Assembly (NCBI GenBank): GCA_027577415.1
Contig: JANBQS010000861.1
Coordinates: forward strand, 1-11,113
Length of the DNA: 11,113 nucleotides
Reading direction: 5' to 3'
From: Coemansia sp. RSA 922
Lineage: Eukaryota > Kickxellomycota > Kickxellomycetes > Kickxellales > Kickxellaceae
Position numbers and translations under genes: made by a program. Of this stretch, positions 1 through 6,599 are shown in pieces. The notes beneath the pieces are model-generated. The model was not told the DNA's origin and did no database searches. It saw only the letters and a list, made by a program, of their open reading frames with translations. Numbering within the stretch: the first letter of the stretch is position 1; every line of letters starts with the position of its first letter.

Positions 1-541
1 AGAGTTTATTGTTGTTTACAAAATAGAACTCTTTATCTTCTCTTTATATTTATCGGAATACATTTTAGTATCACAAGCTGCGTAACTCTATTAACCTCTG
101 ATAAAAAAAATGCGATGTTGGAAGATATAGAAATTATGTGGGTTGGAATAGGCACAATTATTGGCGAAAACCACTTCGAAAAGATGTGTGTAAAAACTCA
201 TGTTTCTAATAATAAAAATATCGTTGAAAAGCTCCTTTTTACGAGATGAAACAATTAAAAAACGGTTGTGAAATTGGCAAAAGTAGGGGGAGCAACTAAA
301 CCAACACTTTATATGGTTGATCAGTCCATATTATGCCAGTCCATATATTGTCCAGCAAGTAGCGGGATCCGAACCCAGACCAGCAGGGTAAGGAGTCGAA
401 GGATATCAAAGCACACAACCTAGGGAAAATGTGTGCGATTTGAACAACACTCTATCTTGCGATCAGCTACTGCCATGGTATTGCCACATGTTTTCTTTCG
501 TGTGGTATTTAAAGAACAATTGGGAAATGCCGTATATGTCT
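1..541. other. AT-rich stretch without a gene, left of the LINE fragment
   Basis: No open frame here reads like a protein. The DNA is AT-rich with short A tracts. At 311-346 there are short repeated and palindromic segments (listed separately). At 365-375 the minus strand reads GGTTCGGATCC, which fits the RNA polymerase III B-box consensus GGTTCGANTCC except at one position. It sits in a T-arm-like context in which four of five stem pairs form, but I could not find an A box or the rest of a tRNA, so I do not call a tRNA. The last hundred bases may contain strongly decayed upstream LINE sequence. Confidence 0.5.
311..346. repeat. Short imperfect palindrome overlapping a 10-bp direct repeat
   Basis: ATATGG at 311-316 and CCATAT at 326-331 form an inverted pair around a central TGATCA. 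CAGTCCATAT occurs at 322-331 and again at 337-346, a 15-base period. No flanking target-site duplication or transposase is visible, so the role is unknown. It may be a remnant of a repeat terminus or simple AT-rich coincidence. Confidence 0.4.
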
Positions 542-1811
542 GATCAATTATCCCTGCTGTTAGATCAGTATAAGGCTTAAGACAGAGTGGATTGGGAGTA
601 TCTGGACCGATGCATGGCTCACTGCGGCATCGGAGAAAGATACCGTCGCCTCGTATTCTCGATATACAAGGGTAGCACGGCTGACAAGAGGTTTGGTTCC
701 TGGACTGCGACAGGTCTTCGGACCTGTCAGGGCCTTTGGCAGGGTGATCTACTTTTGCCGTTGCTCAACAACCTCATCACCGAGCCCACTTTATGCTACT
801 TCCGCAAGCACCAAATGGACATCAGACTGCTTGAATACACTCTCCGCGCTATTGCCTTTGCCGACGACATCGCCGACGCACGATCCTCTGAGGACTATGT
901 GACAGTATTCCGCAACGCGATAGAATTACACAGTCATGCTTCGAACGCCAAATTGAACGACGATAAAACGGAGATGCTGCATATTGGTAACACAACACTA
1001 GCACCGTCAGGTATCCCGATTCTCCCAGATTGCGCCGTAACCAGATACTTGGGATTTTATTTCTCCAAGAACGGCATCGCCACAGGACACAGGAAGGAAC
1101 AGTATGACATCATCATTCAGCCTAAAAAAGTAGGGCGGCCTCGGATTCCTACTCTTTAAGAAGCAAACAAAAGCCATCTTTACTCAGTTCATGGCAAACA
1201 TGTTCCGCCAGAAGGATCCTCACTGGTGGGCTGTCACAGCTCAATGGGTCTACGACCAACAGCTAGGCCAAAAAAACATGAACTTTTCTGATCTTCTCTA
1301 ACTCGCACAACCCAAGCGAATTCTGAAAGGGCAACCTGCTTATCGGGACTGAGTCCTACGCCATTGGTATGCCCTCAAGGGCAAGGGACCCAACAAAACC
1401 TTTAGCAGCTTCATTAAATGTCTACTTGGCTTACCTTTTGACCACCCGGCAGTGTATCTCCTCGTTGAGATATCTGCGGCGACTCGGAAGAAGCTGCAGG
1501 CGAACACACTCTTCACTGTGAGTAACATTTTTGAGCAATACGAGCCGACTGGCGCAGCAATATCGTGTGATGACCCTCTTCTACAATCGTACGTTCTGGC
1601 TTTTAGCCAGCGCCGGATCAACCTCCACACTCACGTCGTTCACAAACTCCTAAAATATCCGCTCGACACGGACAGACGCGCTGTGTGGGCAACACGCTCA
1701 ACTAGGTGGCGTTCCCCTAGAAGCATATACACCATGGCAGGGGCGACGGACGGTGACTTCCACCGAGGTCGCGGCAATAATACTGGTAAGAACAGAAAGA
1801 CAATTAAATAG
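542..1811 (+). pseudogene. Degraded non-LTR (LINE) retrotransposon reverse transcriptase
   Basis: This is a broken copy of the reverse transcriptase that a LINE uses to copy its RNA at the insertion site. The open stretch 587-1159 (frame starts with GTG, no ATG) carries RT palm landmarks: a DRVDWEYL motif at the start, GLWQGD (normally GxRQGDPLSP) near residue 50, the catalytic FADD at residues 91-94 (857-868), an ASNAKLNDDKTEML segment and YLGF near residue 154. Just upstream, LLLDQYKA is followed by TAA at 578-580 where the family has tyrosine. Past 1134 the reading moves to another frame, which opens with GGLGF, a C-terminal LINE landmark. That frame has stops at 1299-1301 and 1350-1352 and then stays open to 1811. 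The usual long segment between YLGF and GGLGF is missing. The endonuclease and 5' part are absent. It is certainly dead as a protein; exact ends are uncertain. Confidence 0.82.
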
Positions 1812-2253
1812 CGAGAACGGGAGCGAATATCGAGAGGCTATCCAAGTCGCACTGGATTCAGCTGTTGAAGATCCAAACACCTCTCGACATTATGGCCAAT
1901 AGCTCATGACTGCAACACAGCACTCGCATTTTGCAATTGCTGCAGTGCTATAACTCGATCGAACGACGCAAATGGTGAAGCCAAAGAGATAAAGAATGAG
2001 AATAGCACACCCTACATTTAGTTTTGTCCCCGCATTCAGGTTGAAAAAAAATATTCTAATTTGAAAGTCCGCAGGTACTCTTTTGTCACCGCCACCAATC
2101 AACCAACAAAATACGAGTCCGCTATTTTCTTGTTCTCTGGTTTCTTGTTTTGTTTCTTTGACAATTTTTTTTTGTCAATTTGCTGTTTTTTTTTGTCGCT
2201 CAAAGTTAGAACTATTGTGAGTACATTTTTTTATCGTGAGCAAAAGTAAAACT
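1812..2253. other. Intergenic stretch, T-rich, no gene seen
   Basis: No convincing coding region. Short frames on both strands lack recognisable sequence and have AT-rich composition. The right part is a T-rich tract lying downstream of the minus-strand copy A gene, and probably contains its 3' flank. The junction with the LINE remnant near 1812 has no visible poly(A) tail or target duplication. Confidence 0.5.
2158..2197. repeat. Inverted repeat with duplicated T-run/GTC unit
   Basis: TTGACAA (2158-2164) and TTGTCAA (2172-2178) form a perfect 7-bp inverted pair with a seven-T loop. A run of T followed by GTC then recurs near 2187-2197. It lies 120-140 bases past the copy A stop codon on the minus strand. 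It could be a 3'-end structure, or a product of replication slippage in a T-rich tract. Confidence 0.4.
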
Positions 2254-2259
2254 TTTATT
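2254..2259 (-). terminator. Canonical AATAAA poly(A) signal for copy A
   Basis: The minus strand reads AATAAA here, 42 bases after the TGA stop of copy A (2301-2303). The spacing fits a 3' UTR. It supports copy A as a real transcription unit, now or in the recent past. Confidence 0.5.
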
Positions 2260-2300
2260 TAGGGTTACTCAGAATGACTCTGTAAACTGTTTGCTACCTG

Positions 2301-3689
2301 TCATAGGCGGTCCGCTTGGCTCTCGTCGTTGTCGTTGCCTGCCGTTGGAACGAAGCGTGTGTAAAGTGCTCCGAGGTCATGTTCGTGGTTGAGGCCCAGT
2401 AGCAGATTACTTTTGAGACCGTCCTTTACAAGCATCTCCATAGCGACAGTGCCGTCGAGGTCGTCGACGGCACCCCTCTCAATGCACTTGCGCTTATACG
2501 AGTTATTGCACCGAGTGACCAATTCGAGTGAGCGTTCTATACCCTCTTTCGCAATTAGATCACAGATATTATTGATCCAGACCTTTGCCAAATTGCGCAG
2601 CTCGTCTATCTCCATTCGCCTAGTCCCATTCCTCGTAACCACCCGAAGCGTGCGCAGGCTCTTTCTTACTATCATCCTAAACATCTTCTCCATGACCGAG
2701 TTTGTCATCTTCTCAGGCGGTAAGCCGTCCAACGTTGTTAGGACGTAGCAAAGGCGCGGGCCAACCACCGCTGCTTCCGAGTTTTTTTGCCAGCCCTAGC
2801 TGCCGCAATACCTTTGGACGCAAGGAGTCAAGTTCACGGTTACTGCGGCAGATTACATTCAAGTCGGTATGCGTAGCTGACTCTACGGCCGAAAACCGAG
2901 GTTTCCAGCGTGTGAAGCTCTCTAGCCCTTCAAGCCTCCGGGCAAACGCCCGTGCCTCGACGCCTGCCGGAATTAGCTGGCGATTCTTAACGAGCTCGTA
3001 AAGGCCAGCCAATACATCCACATCGATGAATATAATCGGCCCGACAACCTCCAACAGGTCCTTGTTTGCTAACACCTGTTCAGAATCATCGCGAACCTGC
3101 CGGTCAACTCGCGGGCGTTTGGCGACGGGAGGAGAGTCTGTTACTTGGTTAGCTGGAGCATCGTCGTCATCCGGATCTGCGCTGTCCTGAGTGTCATCGT
3201 TGTCCTGTATGTTGCCGTTTTCCTGTGCATCGTCGCTGTCTAGTACATAGTCGTCATTCGGATCTGCGTCATCCAGAGCATCGTTATCATCCGGATCCGC
3301 TCCGTCCCGAGTGTCGTCATCCGTATTAGTGTTGCGTGGAGCGGCACCATTATCTGTGGCGGCGCCATTTGGTGCCTCAACGATGAGACCGGCAATTGTA
3401 ACTGCTTGTCGTAGGTGGTGTTCAATCCGGTGAGCATGACCACTGCTCCTGGCAATCATGCGCTCCTGCTCGTCAAGTGCGTGCTGCTGCTTGCTGATTG
3501 TCCGCTTGAGTTGTGCGATTTTTTCGTCGCGCTCCGTGAGTGTCTGCCCTTGTTGGTCGATGATGCGCTGCTGGTCCGCAATCACTTCGCGTTTTTTTTA
3601 TCTAACAGATGATATGCCGCCTGCAGTGCCAACTCCAGCTCCTCAACCTGGTTGAGTGCAGTAGCTACACGTGCGTTGTTGTCGGCCAT
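2301..3689 (-). pseudogene. Unrecognised coiled-coil/acidic/NLS protein, frameshifted (copy A)
   Basis: I do not recognise this family. From ATG 3687-3689 to TGA 2301-2303 is exactly 463 codons, but no single frame runs through. The first frame stops after 35 residues at 3582-3584, beside eight T (3592-3599, + strand). The second ends near 2713, and the third takes over at seven T (2782-2788). One more base in the first run and one fewer in the second would join all three. Predicted order: a Glu/Gln/Leu-rich coiled coil (about residues 10-85), an Asp-rich tract with three ADPDD-like units (about 123-180), a basic KRPRV nuclear localisation signal after SPP (about 190), then a C-terminal region of about 270 residues beginning near DLLEVVGPIIF. 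No signal peptide or membrane segment is visible. An intron does not explain either shift well. It may be a recent pseudogene, or a live gene with homopolymer sequencing errors. A TATA box and an AATAAA signal flank it. Confidence 0.6.
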
Positions 3690-3813
3690 TAAGGGGAATG
3701 AAGAGAGCGAGGTATGTAAGTCGATAGAAAAGTGCTCTTGTAGTGAGTGAAAAGGTAGTAGTTGTTGAAGAAAAAAATGAATTGGGATATGTATGCAGGG
3801 GAAGATGGCGCTG

Positions 3814-3821
3814 TTTATATA
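3814..3821 (-). promoter_or_regulatory. TATA box upstream of copy A
   Basis: The minus strand reads TATATAAA, a perfect match to the eukaryotic consensus TATAWAAR. It lies about 125 bases upstream of the copy A ATG (3687-3689), a normal distance for a fungal promoter with a short leader. Confidence 0.5.
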
Positions 3822-3988
3822 CCCAAGTGAATATGTAGTTTGTCTTTGGCAAATATTTTGGCAGCTCCCCCCGCCAGCGCCGCAATTCCAATTTCGGCAC
3901 TGTGATGTTGCCTCTACCCGTTATAAGGAGGCCGACAGATCCACAGCAACCATCCCTCACACTGAGCAGCAACATCAAAATGAGAACA

Positions 3989-4010
3989 CTGGTTATCCGG
4001 CATTAACCAG
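3989..4010. repeat. 7-bp inverted repeat with 8-base loop
   Basis: CTGGTTA (3989-3995) and TAACCAG (4004-4010) are exact reverse complements separated by TCCGGCAT. The site is 300 bases upstream of copy A. It could be a protein-binding site or a remnant of a repeat end; nothing visible decides. Confidence 0.45.
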
Positions 4011-4203
4011 AACCTCCTTAGCATTTGTGGGGTTTTGGTAAGATAATACGTATATTCATATATGCTACAAGGGACAAATGGTTATTTCCCAATAGGGACT
4101 GCCTGTCAAGCGCCAATAATCCCCATGTGCTTTCATCCAATGCATGACACTTGTGTGGCATTTGTGATATTCTTGCCTGCTCATATACCGAATCCCAATC
4201 CAT

Positions 4204-4659
4204 CCAGCGTTATTAGGACATAACAAAGGCGTGAGCCAAACATGACAGCCCCAGAGTATTGGGCTGGTCAAAACTGCTGTAGTAGTTGCGAAGGCAATAA
4301 AAGATTCAAACCGTTTAGCATGGTTGACCCTGTCACCGCAAACAGAAGTCTCCAGCATGAAAGCCTTCGAGCCTGGCCAGCTCTAGGGCAAAAAAACACT
4401 GAGGCTCTACGCCAGTTGGAATAAGTGGCCGACTAGTGGCGAGTTCACATATATTGGCAACAGTGCCGATATTAAAGAATATAATCGGCCTGACAACTTC
4501 CATCAGGTCCTTGCTTGTTGTAACCTGTGCAGCACCATTGCAAACCTGCTGGTTGAGCTGTTGGCACTTGGCAGTGGGAGGAGACTCTGGCATATCATTG
4601 GGTAATGTAACGTAAGTATAAGCTGTGTCAGTACAAGCCTGGATAATCATAGCAGCCAT
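4204..4659 (-). pseudogene. Truncated, decayed paralogue of copy A (copy B)
   Basis: The minus strand opens at ATG 4657-4659 and runs 108 codons to a TGA at 4333-4335. The segment ESPPTAKCQQLNQQV followed by DLMEVVRPIIF aligns with DSPPVAKRPRVDRQV and DLLEVVGPIIF in copy A. Similarity continues through CELATSRPLIPTGVE against YELVKNRQLIPAGVE. After the stop, homology resumes in another frame: SRLCYVLITLDGL (about 4204-4245) matches copy A RLCYVLTTLDGL. DNA similarity covers roughly 4204-4595 against 2725-3150 of copy A. Copy B goes almost directly from its start codon to the SPP motif, so the coiled coil and acidic tract (about 160 residues) are missing, and the basic KRPRV signal reads KCQQL. 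The last third of the gene is also absent. It lies in tandem and in the same orientation as copy A, and is almost certainly non-functional in the form seen. Confidence 0.7.
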
Positions 4660-6071
4660 TGTAGCTACTAGGTGTGTCTAATACTTGAGTGAACAAGACT
4701 GATAATTTAGCTTACAAACTATCTCAATAAATTTGTGCTACTAGTCGTCAATTGTGCACAGAAAAGAGAATGGCTAGTCAGAAAAGAGTTCCGAAACTTG
4801 TATTTGCAGAGCTCAAAATGGTACTGTCAATTGGACACTTCGAAACAGCCTTGCTTTAATATGTGCAGAGTTTTGTTAAGAGAATAAATGTAGTAAAAAA
4901 TATAGAATGATATGACATACAGCCATCTTTTTTCCGAAGGAAGCGTGATATTTGCTGTCTACATTTTTGGCTATGAAGATGGTCAAGAGTAATATGCAAT
5001 ACTATGAAGATCCGCTGTTTAGGAAGTCGCTGAATGCACTGCTACCGGAAATACTGGAGTCTCCGTAGGCAAAACAAGGGTTATGCTCTGGAGACAGATC
5101 CGGAACAAAATAAAAGCACTAAGATGCTGCCGGTGCTACTGCGTCCACTGAGCCATAGAAAGAACACATTATTTTGTCTTGGCTGAGTTTTTTTTTTTTT
5201 GGGTATCTCAGCTACTAGAAGATGCTTGCACTTTTCTCGCCGATCTGGCACTGCATATATTTTTATTCATTATAATATTTACAATGCTACCAGTATAAAA
5301 AGTAATCAGAAAGCAAGAAACGACTGCTATTGGTGATTAGATTATCATTGCTAGAATGTATTACGTGAATGTACGCAGTAGAACTTTCGAAACCCGATAA
5401 AAGTATGCTAACGACGTCTCTTACATGCAATGGTTGATATGCGCGCATTAAAGCAATAAACACAAGTGCATGTATCAACTGCTTTTAACATGCGTGCTGC
5501 CCACTCCACCAGGCATAGCATCAAAAAAGGGGCAGAGGGAAGTGGCTTGCAAACGTAGAATGTGCAACCAGTGGCGTTGCTGTAGCCATTGTCTCGTGTG
5601 TCATTATACAAAATAAATGTAATAAAGTGCCAGCAATAGCCGGTCAAATTGCTTGACTAATACTATGCTGCCAAGTGTTGCCCAATCCACATTACGGCAA
5701 GTATTTTTTTTTGATTCCGCAGCCAAGAGTGACTTTTGCAAACCTTGCGATCATATGCGCAGTCAAAAAGTCTTGGCAGAAAAAAAACATGGCGGTGTTC
5801 ATTAGTCAGCCCGGTTTATCGGGACCTTCAAAAAAAGTGACAGTCAGCATCAGAAGCTTACGTCTTGGCACGCCACGGCGGATGGCAAAGTCTCTACCCT
5901 CCGTGTGTATCTGCTTTACTCCACGAGGATGTAGGATGACAAAAGGGCAAAGGTACTCCATGCACCCCTTGCATGTCACGCGTCACAAGGCATTCCTTAG
6001 ATGCTGACGGCCCTCGTCGGCGCCGGGTACAGGCCTCCTCTCTTAAAAAGACAAGGAAGGGACGAGACTTT
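4660..6071. other. Long intergenic region without a supported gene
   Basis: Neither strand holds a frame I can support. Two short ATG-started frames, 4770-4859 (29 residues) and 4973-5068 (31 residues), have protein-like composition but no recognisable motif. Longer frames at 5287-5647 (minus) and 5675-6007 (plus, starting with TTG) look random. Other contents are a T run near 5190-5200, a perfect ATGCGCGCAT palindrome at 5439-5448 and AT-rich DNA. A multi-exon gene made of short exons cannot be excluded by eye. The right end grades into the promoter of the zinc-finger gene. Confidence 0.45.
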
Positions 6072-6079
6072 TATAAATA
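6072..6079 (+). promoter_or_regulatory. Possible TATA box of the Crz1-like gene
   Basis: TATAAATA fits the TATA consensus and lies 520 bases before the ATG at 6600. That distance implies a long leader or a 5' UTR intron (see 6377-6594). In T-rich fungal DNA such a match can be coincidental. Confidence 0.3.
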
Positions 6080-6307
6080 GATCATTGTAGCTGGGGGAAA
6101 AAGACAAGACTTTGAGGATGAAGAAAAAAAAAAAAAAAGTTGGGGGAGAATAAATGGGCCGTTTGGTCATCGTTCTGGCTGCGCCTTTTTCTTTTTTTCA
6201 CGCAGCACATCCTATCTTTTTTTTAAATTTACATTCATATATTTTTATTTTGTTACTCATACTCCTTTGCTTTGGCATACTCATTTCTATTCAGGGGGGC
6301 CAAGAGT

Positions 6308-6334
6308 AGAGAGAAAAAAATTTTCTTTCTCTCT
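6308..6334 (+). repeat. AGAGAGAAA/TTTCTCTCT inverted repeat in the leader
   Basis: AGAGAGAAA at 6308-6316 is the exact reverse complement of TTTCTCTCT at 6326-6334, with a nine-base A/T spacer. In RNA it would form a 9-bp hairpin; in DNA it is a purine-to-pyrimidine switch. It may affect transcription or translation of the gene at 6600, but this is untested inference. Confidence 0.45.
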
Positions 6335-6376
6335 CTTTACAGCACTCACGCGTTTTTTTTTCCTAGGGCGAATCTA

Positions 6377-6594
6377 GTGAGTGAGCCAGAGCAATTCTAA
6401 TAGCTCAAATTCCTCCACCGATAAGCTCGACCCGCCCTTTATAGCTCTTCCCCCACACGGACCCGTCATTTTATATATTTGTTATTTGGCCACGAATCCG
6501 CAGCACAGGTCCATTTATTTTTTTTCTTCCCACCCCACTTTTTTTCACATTCATTTTTGCAAAAGGACTGACAGAGGGTTAAAAAAAAAAGCAG
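6377..6594 (+). other. Candidate 5' UTR intron
   Basis: GTGAGT at 6377-6382 is a good 5' splice site. ACTGAC at 6567-6572 fits a fungal branch site (branch A at 6571), and CAG at 6592-6594 is 23 bases further on. The interior is pyrimidine-rich. Removing these 218 bases leaves six leader bases before ATG 6600. The prediction rests on consensus matches only; competing AG pairs lie at 6573-6576 and 6590-6591. Confidence 0.35.
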
Positions 6595-6599
6595 ATCAA

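Larger units (their letters stand above)
3690..4203. other. Upstream region of copy A and spacer between copies A and B
   Basis: No gene seen. The part next to 3690 is the presumed 5' leader and promoter of copy A, with a TATA box at 3814-3821. A hairpin-forming inverted repeat lies at 3989-4010. From about 4065 to 4203 there may be sequence flanking copy B, but I could not align it to copy A. Short frames on either strand look random. Confidence 0.45.
6080..6599 (+). other. C/T-rich leader and promoter of the Crz1-like gene
   Basis: The stretch consists of long homopurine and homopyrimidine runs, including about fifteen A at 6124-6138 and many T runs, as is common before fungal start sites. 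ATGs at 6117 and 6154 would be upstream AUGs if transcription starts near the TATA-like site. The reading frame of the gene is open back to 6381 only through a GTG; an in-frame TGA lies at 6378-6380. Confidence 0.45.

Noticed and set aside
2255..2265. Telomere-like TTTAGGGTTA
   Set aside because: A single unit only, overlapping the poly(A) signal region; no tandem array.
4305..4316. GGTTTGAATC on the minus strand as a polymerase III B box
   Set aside because: It falls inside the aligned copy B sequence, and no tRNA-like folding surrounds it.
5439..5448. ATGCGCGCAT perfect palindrome
   Set aside because: A 10-base palindrome is expected by chance in 11 kb and has no context suggesting a binding site.
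5287..5647. Two overlapping minus-strand frames in the intergenic region
   Set aside because: Short, rich in Cys/Ser/Tyr from AT-rich codons, no motif and no neighbouring control signals.
5675..6007. 110-residue + strand frame before the regulator
   Set aside because: It starts with TTG, has no recognisable motif or domain, and its composition resembles random translation.
6031..6040. AGGCCTCCTC as a Crz1 autoregulatory site
   Set aside because: The minus strand gives GAGGCC, one base off the GAGGCT core. A single near-match in this region is not evidence.
6381..6599. 73-codon N-terminal extension of the zinc-finger protein
   Set aside because: It begins with GTG, which is not a normal eukaryotic start, right after an in-frame TGA. 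The translation looks like leader, and a candidate intron covers most of it.
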